From Pontiellaceae bacterium (GTDB lineage Bacteria; Verrucomicrobiota; Kiritimatiellia; Kiritimatiellales; Pontiellaceae), in the NCBI GenBank assembly GCA_016937035.1, contig JAFGWS010000082.1, positions 1 through 22,414 of the forward strand: 22,414 nt of DNA, in the 5' to 3' direction. Positions 8,252-17,596 of the stretch are shown here, piece after piece (positions within the stretch are counted from its first letter, which is position 1; every line of letters starts with the position of its first letter). The position numbers and the translations under genes are program-made. A model generated the notes under the pieces. The model saw only the letters and a program-made list of their open reading frames with translations, ran no database searches and was not told the DNA's origin.

Positions 8252-9064
8252 TTAAGCGATCAGTTGATCCGCGACCCGCCGGATCTCTTCTTTGATTGAA
8301 TCCGGGAGGTCAGAGAAGCGGGGCCGAGGCGGGGCCAACTGTGGGCAGTAGGAGATGGTTCCAAGGACCGGAACGTTGCCGAACTGTTCAATGGTGGCGG
8401 CGCTGTCGGCTTCAATAAAGCCCGGTTCGCCCGGTCGGCTCGACACCAGCACAACGCCCGCAATATCAAGCCCGTCTGAGCGAAGGGTACGGATCGAGAG
8501 CAAGGTATGGTTAATCGTGCCCAGATTGGGGCGCGCGACAAGGAGAACGGGGAAGCGGAGCGCCTGCATCAGGTCGATCATCAGCTCTCGGCGGTTCAGC
8601 GGAACCAGGATTCCGCCGGCGCCTTCGGCAAGAATAAATTCATACGTTCGGGCGAGCGTGCGCGCCGCAATCACCATTTCGGCGATATCGATTTCCGTGC
8701 CCGCCATTTCGGCGGCAAGGTGCGGCGAGCAGGCCGGTTCAAAGGTGTACGGCGCCATAGTTGCGTACGTTGCATCGTCCACTTTCATCTGCGCCATGGA
8801 GAGCGAATAGTCCAAGTCAGGGACGGAGTAGTTTGAAACTTGAGACGTGAAATCCGAAACTTGAAATTCACCTTTGGTTTCTGTTTTCAGGTTTCCAGTT
8901 TCAGGTTTCCAGTTTCCATTTTTCAGTTTCTCTGCGCAACCCGTCTGCGCCGGCTTCATCGGTGCCGCGTTGATGTTGCGCCGCCGCAGTTCTGCCAACA
9001 AAAGTGCGCTGAGCGCCGTTTTTCCGATATCCGTGTCCGTTCCCGTAATAAATAATCCGTTCAT
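8252..9064 (-). CDS. bioD: ATP-dependent dethiobiotin synthetase with repeat-derived insertion
   Basis: 270 residues from the ATG at 9064, chosen because MNGLFITGTDTDIGKT is the family's normal N-terminus; in-frame ATG 9076 and TTG 9100 are possible but weakly supported. BioD closes the ureido ring of dethiobiotin from diaminononanoate, CO2 and ATP. Motifs: P-loop GTDTDIGKT (8-16), substrate/Mg loop KPAQTG (37-42), MAPYTFEPACSPHLAA (103-118) and EGAGG (147-151). Between KPAQTG and MAPYTF there are about 60 residues where E. coli BioD has about 30. The extra part (about 46-80, starting KNGNWKPETGNLKTET) is translated from a tandem/inverted DNA repeat. The catalytic motifs are intact, so the enzyme is probably still active with a longer surface loop. 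No bioF, bioB or bioC is adjacent. Confidence 0.93.
   Translation of the reverse strand: MNGLFITGTDTDIGKTALSALLLAELRRRNINAAPMKPAQTGCAEKLKNGNWKPETGNLKTETKGEFQVSDFTSQVSNYSVPDLDYSLSMAQMKVDDATYATMAPYTFEPACSPHLAAEMAGTEIDIAEMVIAARTLARTYEFILAEGAGGILVPLNRRELMIDLMQALRFPVLLVARPNLGTINHTLLSIRTLRSDGLDIAGVVLVSSRPGEPGFIEADSAATIEQFGNVPVLGTISYCPQLAPPRPRFSDLPDSIKEEIRRVADQLIA
8831..8930. repeat. GTTTCCAG/GAAACTTGA-type short tandem and inverted repeat inside bioD
   Basis: On the plus strand the 14-mer TTTCAGGTTTCCAG occurs twice in tandem (8885-8898, 8899-8912), followed by a partial copy (TTTCCA). On its left, in the opposite sense, GAAACTTGA occurs exactly twice (8835-8843, 8856-8864) 21 bp apart. The two halves are thus roughly inverted relative to each other and could fold. 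Length about 100 bp, and it stays in frame with bioD. I recall such GAAACTGGAAACT-type repeats, and NWKxETGN peptides from them, in many environmental bacterial genomes. Confidence 0.75.
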
Positions 9065-9351
9065 GCGACTGTTCATACCAAAGCAGGCGGGCGATCGCAA
9101 AGCAACGTTATGCAGAATGGTTTTTCAGAGGTCCTCGCCCTCCATGTATTGTTCAAACGCGAGCCGCAAAAAATGGGGCGGGGGTTTGGGTCCATGCATA
9201 GGTGAGATCAACGAATGGGTGGAAGCGGTGTCGAATTCTTTTGGGCGGCGGATTTTCCACTGAAAATAAAAGGGTTTTTTAGTTTTAACAACGGGCCGGA
9301 TTTGTACAATTTAGACGTGGATAAATCTGAGATGGGAAACCCGGAGAAATG
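9065..9351. other. intergenic region between divergent bioD and the Tad locus
   Basis: 287 bp that must hold the bioD and tad promoters. On the plus strand a possible -10 TACAAT (9305-9310) with a weak -35 TTTTAA (9283-9288, spacer 16) could drive the tad genes. No sigma-54 element was found on either strand. A 48-codon plus frame (9117-9263) has no convincing ribosome site or family resemblance. No RNA gene or riboswitch was recognised. Confidence 0.4.
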
Positions 9352-9510
9352 ATGAAGAAAACAGAGATTGGCAAGAAGAGCGGGCAGGTCATGCTGGAAT
9401 ATGTGGTGACCTTGGCGGTGTCGATTGCGCTGTTCGGAATGTGTGCGTTGTTGCTGAATGCTTTCAGGACGTTTGGGAGCCGGGTTTTGAGTCTAATTGC
9501 CTCCTTTTGA
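9352..9510 (+). CDS. small Flp-type pilin-like protein
   Basis: 52 residues (53 if the adjacent ATG at 9349 is used). GGAG at 9343-9346 gives better spacing to 9352. It starts with a basic leader MKKTEIGKKSG and then QVMLEY, so cleavage after G11 would leave a mature protein with Glu+5 and Tyr+6, the signature of Flp (type IVb) prepilins. One hydrophobic helix follows and the protein ends at SLIASF. Mature length (about 41) is close to Flp pilins. It is the first gene of the colinear Tad locus, 58 nt before the longer pilin gene. It is probably a minor pilin or pseudopilin; a main structural pilin cannot be excluded. Confidence 0.72.
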   Translation: MKKTEIGKKSGQVMLEYVVTLAVSIALFGMCALLLNAFRTFGSRVLSLIASF

Positions 9511-9568
9511 GGGGCGGTAATGGATAGGCATGTAGAGATGCTCCGATTGAGCAAAAGGAGATGACGAG

Positions 9569-9793
9569 ATGAAAACAAAACGAAAACAGGGTCAGGCGAT
9601 GGTGGAATATATTGTCATCGTCGCGGTTGTGGCTATTGCTGCTTTAATGATTTTTGGCATGTTTGGCGATACGATAAAGAAAAAGATGTCGGGTGCGATT
9701 AATGAGTTAGATTCAAACGCTAATACGCAACCCGCTATGGGGGATTCGCTGGAGGACTTCAAGAATATGGATGAGGACGGATTCGGCGATTAA
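9569..9793 (+). CDS. flp: Flp/Fap-type pilin
   Basis: 74 residues. The short basic leader MKTKRKQG is followed by QAMVEY: prepilin peptidase cleavage after G8 puts Glu at +5 and Tyr at +6. The hydrophobic helix IVIVAVVAIAALMIFGMFG follows, then an amphipathic KKKMSGAINEL segment and an acidic, Asp-rich tail. This is the typical structural subunit of Tad pili, assembled in the inner membrane and extruded. AAAGGAG (9555-9561) sits 7 nt before the ATG. The acidic tail of about 25 residues is longer than in the shortest Flp pilins. Confidence 0.85.
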   Translation: MKTKRKQGQAMVEYIVIVAVVAIAALMIFGMFGDTIKKKMSGAINELDSNANTQPAMGDSLEDFKNMDEDGFGD

Positions 9794-9824
9794 AACTGGA
9801 TAGAAAACGTGGTCGGGAGAATGC

Positions 9825-10505
9825 ATGAGAAGGCACCCAGAAGGAAAAAGCGGGGCGGCGATGATTGAGTCCAGCGTGGTGCTGGTGCTCCTCTTTCTGA
9901 TTCTCTTTGGGCTGCTTCAGGGCTCGTATATGCTCGCCGCGCGCGATGTGCTCTCTTATTCCTCGATGGCCACCGCTCGCTCGGCGCAGGTCGGCTATAA
10001 CGACTTTATGCTGGAGAAGGTCGCGCGGACAGCCAGTATTCCCACGGCCGGCCCGATCCGAACCCCGAACATCAGCAACAGGTCCGGCGCCGGAAGCCGT
10101 TGGGACGATGCGGTTGACTTCGGCAGCGGCGGCTCATCTTGGCAATATACAGTAGAGCGGCAGCGAATTCCGGCCTATCTTGCCGCAGAGCTTCCCAGTC
10201 AGCTGCGCGCGATTCTGGATTATGATAATTGGCAGATGGGAGATACGCAGGTGCGGATCACTCCGGTGGAAGGAACGCAGTCGCGCGATGAGCTGCTGAG
10301 AGTGGGGGTGGGTCAGAATGTTCCGATGATGATGCCCTACGCCCGTGCCATTGCCGATTTTATTCCTTCAGCCGTGTTTGTGCGAGTATATCGGAGCAAT
10401 ACAAGCGATGGGCAAAGTCATTCTTTCACGGTTCCGGCGATCGATATGGCGGATACGATAGAGGTCGAAAATCATGCTCTTTATTATCTGGGAGACTCGC
10501 AGTGA
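9825..10505 (+). CDS. tadE: TadE-like pseudopilin
   Basis: 226 residues. The leader MRRHPEGKSG is followed by AAMIESS, a class III prepilin site with Glu+5, and a long hydrophobic helix (about 13-35). The rest is a periplasmic domain, as in TadE/TadF minor pseudopilins, which help pilus assembly. GGGAGA lies 6-7 nt before the ATG. The stop overlaps the next gene's start as GTGA (10502-10505), so translation is probably coupled. Longer than many TadE proteins (about 130-200). Confidence 0.78.
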   Translation: MRRHPEGKSGAAMIESSVVLVLLFLILFGLLQGSYMLAARDVLSYSSMATARSAQVGYNDFMLEKVARTASIPTAGPIRTPNISNRSGAGSRWDDAVDFGSGGSSWQYTVERQRIPAYLAAELPSQLRAILDYDNWQMGDTQVRITPVEGTQSRDELLRVGVGQNVPMMMPYARAIADFIPSAVFVRVYRSNTSDGQSHSFTVPAIDMADTIEVENHALYYLGDSQ

Positions 10506-12022
10506 CCCGCTCAGCCCAAAGAGCACGTTCCGGTCAAGCGATCATTCTACTCATGGCGGTGATGGTGATCGGCTTGTTGGTGGTGATGTGGAATGTGGAT
10601 CTGCACCGTATTGTTTCGACAAAAGTACGTGTAGGAAATGCCGGTGATGCCTCGGCGCAGTCCGCTGCCCGTTGGCAGGGAATCAGCATGAACATGGTGG
10701 GCGAGCTGAACCTGATTCAGGCGGCGCTGCTCCTGCAGGATCCTGATGATCGCGGCAGCGTTTATGAAATTGCGGAAATGCGCAGCCGGTTGACGTTGAT
10801 CGGTCCGCTGATGGGGTTTTTTGAGGCACAGTCGGTCGCGTTTTTAAATTTATCCGCCAAGGATCTCCAGCATATTGGCTCGGGCTATGCCCAAGCGCTC
10901 AGCGATCGAGCGGCGCAATTTCTCAGCGGCGGCGGATTTTATCATGGGATTCCTGAGCCGTATCGAGGAGCGTGGCTGGAGTATGGAGTGCTGCTCAACG
11001 AGTTGGCAAAGGTGGGTGTTGTGGTGGAGTGCGCCAATACGAAATGGTATCGATTCTACAACGGCTATCATGTTCTACTGGATCCCGGATTTTATAACGC
11101 ACTCAGTTATCCCCCAGACTGGTGTTGGTTTAAGCGCACGGGAAATACCGAGTTGTTGAGTAGTTATGAGGGTCGGTCTTCCTGGCCAGGTCTGCCGAGT
11201 CTGGAACAGCGTCCGTCGGTGAATAGCGAATATTTCGGGCTAGGATTAAGGCAGGTATATACGGCTTTGGGGCCGAGTGCAAACGGTGAGGGGAACTCCG
11301 AAGGCGACTGGGATCAGGATAATGAGCTTGATGCCGACAGCGATGAAGACTGGGAGGCAGAGCGAGCCGCCTATCTGGTGGAAGATGCGGTCGATGTGAA
11401 AGGCGTTTCTTCGCTGCTGGTAGATTTTAATCAGGAATACATGCTGTCGAATGTTTATCCGTGGCATTTCTATGATACACGGCTTGACTGGAACGGGGAT
11501 TTCTACAAGTGGGCTTCACTCGACTCCGGCGATTTCCCATTTCGTGAGGGCGAGGAGATCCGCCCGGAATTTAATTACAGCGGTGCGGATGCCTCAACGA
11601 CCGTCTCCGTTCGGGTCACAAGTTATACGCCCGGAATCCGTATGCTGGCGAACAGAGTTGTCTGGTATGCGTCGGCCAAGCCGTTTGGTTATCTGGAGAC
11701 GGAAGAGGGTCGGGTGATTCCGCACTATTATGATCTCGTTCTTCCGGCGTTTCATCAGGTTCGCCTGATACCGAACGGGATTTCCAGCCGTGCGAACTAT
11801 GGGAACATGGAGGAATGGGAGGAACATATTTATCAACATCTTCCCGCGTATATGGAGAATGGAACTCTTTGGGGCGGTTGTCCGTACTGCAGTGCCATTA
11901 TGCGGTGGGATAATCCCGAGTTCCGTGAGCTCGGCCGCCAGTGGCTGGAGAAATACGGCGATACCTGTGATAAATCTACAGGAGGTTCCGCAGAAACAGG
12001 GGGCAGCAGTGACTGGCGCTGA
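10502..12022 (+). CDS. TadG-like pilus assembly protein
   Basis: 506 residues starting at GTG 10502, supported by GGGAGA 8-9 nt upstream and the 4-nt overlap with the previous stop. The N-terminus has a basic leader ending SG, then QAIILLMAVMVIGLLVVMW without Glu+5, then VRVGNAGDASAQSAARW. The last part recalls the 'NAADAAALAAA' segment of TadG-type Tad proteins. The large remainder is predicted periplasmic and not recognised. It includes a very acidic stretch (about 263-297, DQDNELDADSDEDWEAE) and a C-terminal CPYC (460-463). TadG proteins are thought to be envelope-anchored assembly factors. The next gene begins 14 nt before this stop. Confidence 0.65.
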   Translation: MTRSAQRARSGQAIILLMAVMVIGLLVVMWNVDLHRIVSTKVRVGNAGDASAQSAARWQGISMNMVGELNLIQAALLLQDPDDRGSVYEIAEMRSRLTLIGPLMGFFEAQSVAFLNLSAKDLQHIGSGYAQALSDRAAQFLSGGGFYHGIPEPYRGAWLEYGVLLNELAKVGVVVECANTKWYRFYNGYHVLLDPGFYNALSYPPDWCWFKRTGNTELLSSYEGRSSWPGLPSLEQRPSVNSEYFGLGLRQVYTALGPSANGEGNSEGDWDQDNELDADSDEDWEAERAAYLVEDAVDVKGVSSLLVDFNQEYMLSNVYPWHFYDTRLDWNGDFYKWASLDSGDFPFREGEEIRPEFNYSGADASTTVSVRVTSYTPGIRMLANRVVWYASAKPFGYLETEEGRVIPHYYDLVLPAFHQVRLIPNGISSRANYGNMEEWEEHIYQHLPAYMENGTLWGGCPYCSAIMRWDNPEFRELGRQWLEKYGDTCDKSTGGSAETGGSSDWR

Positions 12023-12518
12023 TTCCAGACGAAAGTTAAAGAGTGGGCAGGCCATGGTTGAGTTTCTGCTGGGCCTGATCGGCATTCTGGTTATTGTGTT
12101 GAGTCTGGAGCTGATGTCGTCTTTTGTGGTGGAAGATTTTGATTCCATGTACGATGTTCGTACCGAGGCGGCCCGTTCATTGGTATACAATTCGGGGGGG
12201 ACGGTTGATGGTTCGACTGCCAACAGTCAGTCATACGCAAGCTCGGTGCTTTTTTACCACACGCTGCTGGATGATATTCAATACGACCGAATGAAGAGCC
12301 TGCAGAGCACTTATCCTCCCCGCCATGAGGAGGTAAACGGATTTGACATTGTGGCGGTGGGTGATCCGCTTTCTGATCTGGTCGGCGTTGCGTCTCCAGC
12401 GTCGGTTCCGGTGCAAACGAGCTTTATGCGGAAAGCGCTGGGCCGTGACCGTATCCGAAAAGTTAATTCTGTTTGGGTGCCGCCATGGGACGATCTGATG
12501 GGGGCGGAGGAAGAATGA
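12009..12518 (+). CDS. second TadE-like pseudopilin
   Basis: 169 residues from GTG 12009, the only start codon that gives a short leader: VTGADSRRKLKSG, then QAMVEFLLGLIG. Cleavage after G13 gives Glu+5 and Phe+6. GGGGG (11999-12003) is a plausible ribosome site. The frame stays open upstream to 11790, but that part overlaps the previous gene and has no pilin logic. One hydrophobic helix (about 14-36) is followed by a soluble periplasmic domain. Its stop overlaps the next ATG as ATGA. Confidence 0.72.
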   Translation: MTGADSRRKLKSGQAMVEFLLGLIGILVIVLSLELMSSFVVEDFDSMYDVRTEAARSLVYNSGGTVDGSTANSQSYASSVLFYHTLLDDIQYDRMKSLQSTYPPRHEEVNGFDIVAVGDPLSDLVGVASPASVPVQTSFMRKALGRDRIRKVNSVWVPPWDDLMGAEEE

Positions 12519-13234
12519 GGATGAAATGCTCAAAACGGCGAACTTGGATCGCAGGGGTCTGCGGAATTATTCTGGTGACCGTTGTTTCGGCCGAGGTGTT
12601 TCGTATAAATCCTGCCGGGGCTTCTTCGCCGAAGTTAAACAACGGCGTTTATCGGTGGGAGAATGCGTATACCACGACGATGACGGTGAACGGGCGGAAG
12701 AGCGAGGTTGAGCTCTATTCCGTTCATCCTGCTGAGCCGGTACTGGCGCAGTTGAAGGATCGCTTTGAGCAGATGGGGGCAAATGTTACAACCTCGGTTG
12801 GGCCTGATGGCGCAACGGGAACCGCCCGCTGGACGGATCGGGACGCCCGTTTTCTGGTGCTTTCTCCGCAGGAGATTGATCGTCAACTGGTTTTTGTCTT
12901 TTATCCTGAGCGGGGTACGGTGCCGAAGTCGGTTATTTTTCCGGTTGCGCAATATCCGGATGCGGCGGTTTGTCAGACGATTTCGGACGACAAGAGCGGC
13001 CTGTTTCTGGCCACGCTCTCGACGACGGATGCGGCTGCGGAAGTACACCGTTTTTATGCCGACCAGATGGCGGCTGCAGGCTGGGGACAGGTGGCTGCAG
13101 CACCTCCTGTGAATGGGGCACCGAGCGGGATGGCGGTTTATGCAAGGGGGTCGGAGGTGTGCTATGTTCAGGCGGTGGACCGGACTGGACGAGATAATAG
13201 GATCACCCTTCTTGTTAAAGGTGGAAAGCTCTGA
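12515..13234 (+). CDS. exported protein of unknown function within the Tad locus
   Basis: 239 residues from ATG 12515 (ATGA overlap with the previous stop, GGAGGAAGA just upstream). The N-terminus MRMKCSKRRT plus WIAGVCGIILVTVVSA is a signal peptide or anchor. I do not recognise the family. Two halves look alike: residues about 60-130 (helix AEPVLAQLKDRFEQMGANV, then strands ending RQLVFVFYP) and about 160-236 (helix AAAEVHRFYADQMAAAGW, then strands ending RITLLVKG). This suggests a duplicated alpha/beta fold. Position between pseudopilins and CpaB, with translational coupling, implies a periplasmic role in this pilus system. Confidence 0.6.
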   Translation: MRMKCSKRRTWIAGVCGIILVTVVSAEVFRINPAGASSPKLNNGVYRWENAYTTTMTVNGRKSEVELYSVHPAEPVLAQLKDRFEQMGANVTTSVGPDGATGTARWTDRDARFLVLSPQEIDRQLVFVFYPERGTVPKSVIFPVAQYPDAAVCQTISDDKSGLFLATLSTTDAAAEVHRFYADQMAAAGWGQVAAAPPVNGAPSGMAVYARGSEVCYVQAVDRTGRDNRITLLVKGGKL

Positions 13235-13263
13235 TAGGTTTTCGGGTTACTGGAGAAATAGAG

Positions 13264-14034
13264 ATGAAAAATAAACTCATTTTACTGACTTCCGTCTTGA
13301 TCGGAATCGTTGCGTTTTGGCTGAGTAAGGCCTATTTGGATAATGAATACAACAAGCTGTATGGTGCCTTCCAAACAATTGATGTTGTCGGGGTTAAAAA
13401 GACGCTTCCTGCCGGAACCATGCTGAAGAAGGAAGATCTGAAGCCAATGAAGGTGCTGGATGTCGGCCAGAATCCGGTGCGGGAGGATGATTGGGACCGG
13501 GTGGTCAACCGGAAAATATTTTACCGTGTAGATGAAGGGAAAACGCTGCTTTGGTCAAATGTGGATACGCCTCGCCTGAGTGGGTCGGAATTTGCGAAAA
13601 AGATTACCGAAGGAAAGCGGGCGCTTTCGATTAATCTTTCCGGGGCATCGGCGGTCAGTGGTCTGGTTCAGCCGAATGACCATGTGGACCTGCTCGGAAC
13701 CTTCACCTTCCCTGATCCGCAAAATCCGTTGCAGACAGAAACAGTGACGATGACGCTGCTCCAGAATGTATTGGTTCTGGCGACAGGAACGCAATATGGT
13801 CAGTACAGCACCGCGTCAGCGGGCGGCTATAGTACGGTGACCTTTGAACTTTCTCCCGAAGAGGTGGAAATTGTGGTTTTTGCCCAGCAGGAGCGTGGAC
13901 AGCTTTATACTTCGCTGCGGAATCCGGATGACATTGTTTCCAAAGCCCGCCTGCTCCCGTCTGTAAACTTTAATTATCTTGACAGAGTGCGACAGGACTT
14001 GAATGAAGCGCGAAGAAATTCGTTAGACAGGTAA
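13264..14034 (+). CDS. cpaB: CpaB/RcpC-type Flp pilus assembly protein
   Basis: 256 residues. A single N-terminal membrane anchor (about 5-22) is followed by a SAF-type domain (about 39-100: VVGVKKTLPAGTMLKKEDLK) and the RcpC region (ALSINLSGASAVSGLVQPND at 120-139, HVDLLGTF, a TMTLLQNVLVLA strand and VTFELSPEEVEIVVFAQQ). This is the standard CpaB order. In other Tad systems CpaB is periplasmic and contacts the secretin. GGAG lies 8-9 nt before the ATG. It ends shortly before the ATPase gene. Confidence 0.9.
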   Translation: MKNKLILLTSVLIGIVAFWLSKAYLDNEYNKLYGAFQTIDVVGVKKTLPAGTMLKKEDLKPMKVLDVGQNPVREDDWDRVVNRKIFYRVDEGKTLLWSNVDTPRLSGSEFAKKITEGKRALSINLSGASAVSGLVQPNDHVDLLGTFTFPDPQNPLQTETVTMTLLQNVLVLATGTQYGQYSTASAGGYSTVTFELSPEEVEIVVFAQQERGQLYTSLRNPDDIVSKARLLPSVNFNYLDRVRQDLNEARRNSLDR

Positions 14035-14052
14035 ACGCAATTGGGTTTAACT

Positions 14053-15716
<1,664 letters not shown>

Positions 15717-15717
<1 letters not shown>

Positions 15718-16592
15718 TGGAATGGATTGCTTCCTCGCTGTTTGCTCTCTTTGCCCTGCTGATGAGCTATGTACTTCTGCGTGCCCTGCGCGAAGCGGAC
15801 CAAAGTTATGCCAGCGAGTATACCGTCAATACGACCCGGCAGCTGGAGGATATGTTTCTCTTTATTTCGCCGCAGCAGATGCTGTTTATCTCTCGGACCG
15901 TTGCGCTGTTTGTCTTCATGCTCTTTTTCTTTGCGGCCGGCGGTTTTCAGTCGGCGCGTGCGTTGATTCAGGGCGTTGTGATCGGTGCAATCGGCGCGGC
16001 TGCGGCGTTGTTGGGGCAACGGGTGTTTATAAAGGTGCTGCGGATCCGCCGTCTGGAGCGGTTTAATCATCAATTGGTCAATGCCCTGAATTCGATGAGC
16101 AACGCGCTCAAGGCCGGATTCAGCATTCAGCAGGCGTTTGAGACGGTCGTGTCGGAAGGTCAAAATCCGATTGCACAGGAGTTCGGCATGTTTCTTCAGC
16201 AACTGCGGGTGGGAGTGCGCTTTGAAGAGGCGCTGGCCGACATGGATGGACGAATCGGCAGCGAAGATCTAACGCTGATGACGCAGGCGATTGAGATTGC
16301 CCGCCAGACCGGCGGTAATCTGACCGAAGTTTTTGACCGTATTGCGGAGACCATTCGTGAGCGCCAACGCATAGAAGGCAAGATTAAGGCGCTGACCGCA
16401 CAGGGAAAAATTCAGGGGCGTGTCGTTGGGGCGATGCCCTTCATTCTGGCATTTGTACTTTACTTGATGGACAAGGAAATGATGTTGGCCTTTTTCCGTT
16501 CAACCGGCGGGATCATTATTGTGATTCTGATTTTAGTTATGCAGTTTTTCGGCGCGTTGCTTATTCGGAAAATCACCAATGTGGATGTGTAG
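15717..16592 (+). CDS. tadB: Tad inner-membrane platform protein TadB
   Basis: 291 residues from ATG 15717, chosen because it overlaps the preceding stop as TAATG and follows GGGAGGGGA; a GTG at 15699 is less likely. TM segments are about 4-23, 56-74 and 82-105, then a type II secretion F domain (about 118-245: NALKAGFSIQQAFETV, LTLMTQAIEIARQTGGNLTE), then TMs about 240-250 and 266-284. TadB and TadC form the membrane base turned by the ATPase. Confidence 0.93.
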
Positions 16593-16598
16593 GTTTTA

Positions 16599-17525
16599 AT
16601 GGATACTCAAACGATCATTATCAGCGTACTGTTTATGGTGTCCGTGACCGGACTCGTCTGGCAGATCGCGCTGGCGGCCCGGCGTGCGACGTATGTAACG
16701 CTTGCGGACGGCCGTCGGCAGGAGCGCAGCCTTCCGCTCATTATTCGGCTGATGCTGCCCTTTACCTCTTCGTTCCCGCAGAAGATTTCGATGCATCGTA
16801 AGTTAGAAGAGAGTCGGGCGCGGATTTCGCGAAAGCTGGTGGCGGCCGGTTTTGAGGGGTTGATTGAGGCGCATGAGGTGATCGCATTGCGCACCCTGGT
16901 TCCGCTGGGGTTCGGCGGATTGATCTGTGCGATAATTGCGCTGATGATCCCGTTGATGAGGGGAAAGGTGGGCGTCATCATGGCGGATCGCCAGTTTTCA
17001 TTCTATTTTATCTTCATTCTGCTTTTCGGAATCTATACCGACCTTTGGCTGAAGTCTGCCGTTAAAGCGCGTCACCAAAAAATTGAGCGTGCGCTTCCGT
17101 TTGTGCTCGATCTGCTTACGCTGGCGGTGGAATCGGGGCTTGATTTTATGAGTGGAATCAATCGGATTATCCAAAAGCGCGAGATTGATCCGCTGGGCGA
17201 AGAGTTGATTCGCGTGTTCCGTGAAATTCAGGTGGGGCGCTCCCGCCGGGAGGCGCTGCGCAATTTGGCGGTTCGGGTGGATCATCCCGATATTCGGGCG
17301 GTATCAAATGCCCTGATTCAGGCGGATGAGCTGGGTTCGGGGATCGGTGGTGCCATGCGGATCCAGGCGGATCAGATCCGCGTCAAACGATTTCAGAAGG
17401 CCGAAAAACGGGGGAATGAGGCCCCGGTGAAAATGCTTTTTCCGTTGATTGCTTTTATTTTCCCGTCGGTTTTTCTTATTCTGTTGGGGCCGATTCTGCT
17501 TCGTTTATTGGACGGCGCAATGTAA
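16599..17525 (+). CDS. tadC: Tad inner-membrane platform protein TadC
   Basis: 308 residues, 6 nt after tadB. TMs are about 5-25, 100-120 and 131-150. The T2SF domain (about 165-285) shows ALPFVLDLLTLAVESGLDF (165-183) and the second helix pair AVSNALIQADELGSGIGGAM (234-253), followed by a C-terminal TM (about 280-302). It pairs with TadB as the platform. The ribosome site is weak (GTAGG), so coupling to tadB translation is probable. Confidence 0.92.
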   Translation: MDTQTIIISVLFMVSVTGLVWQIALAARRATYVTLADGRRQERSLPLIIRLMLPFTSSFPQKISMHRKLEESRARISRKLVAAGFEGLIEAHEVIALRTLVPLGFGGLICAIIALMIPLMRGKVGVIMADRQFSFYFIFILLFGIYTDLWLKSAVKARHQKIERALPFVLDLLTLAVESGLDFMSGINRIIQKREIDPLGEELIRVFREIQVGRSRREALRNLAVRVDHPDIRAVSNALIQADELGSGIGGAMRIQADQIRVKRFQKAEKRGNEAPVKMLFPLIAFIFPSVFLILLGPILLRLLDGAM

Positions 17526-17596
17526 TAAAGGGGTTTCGCCGGGATTTTAAAAAATGAATTTGGGCTAAGGGTAGAACAATCGAAAAGCAGAGTAGT

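Noticed and set aside
7010..8299. 429-codon plus-strand open frame
   Set aside because: Exactly antisense to bioA; His/Arg-rich composition typical of a reverse-strand shadow, while the minus-strand frame has full BioA motifs.
8831..8930. CRISPR-like array
   Set aside because: Units are only 9-14 bp with no spacers of constant length, and the tract lies inside a coding frame.
9117..9263. 48-codon frame between bioD and the Tad locus
   Set aside because: No ribosome site, no recognisable sequence and low-complexity G runs; treated as intergenic.
11790..12008. Upstream extension of the second TadE-like gene to ATG 11790
   Set aside because: Overlaps the TadG-like gene by more than 200 bp in another frame and would bury the prepilin leader; GTG 12009 gives a normal short leader.
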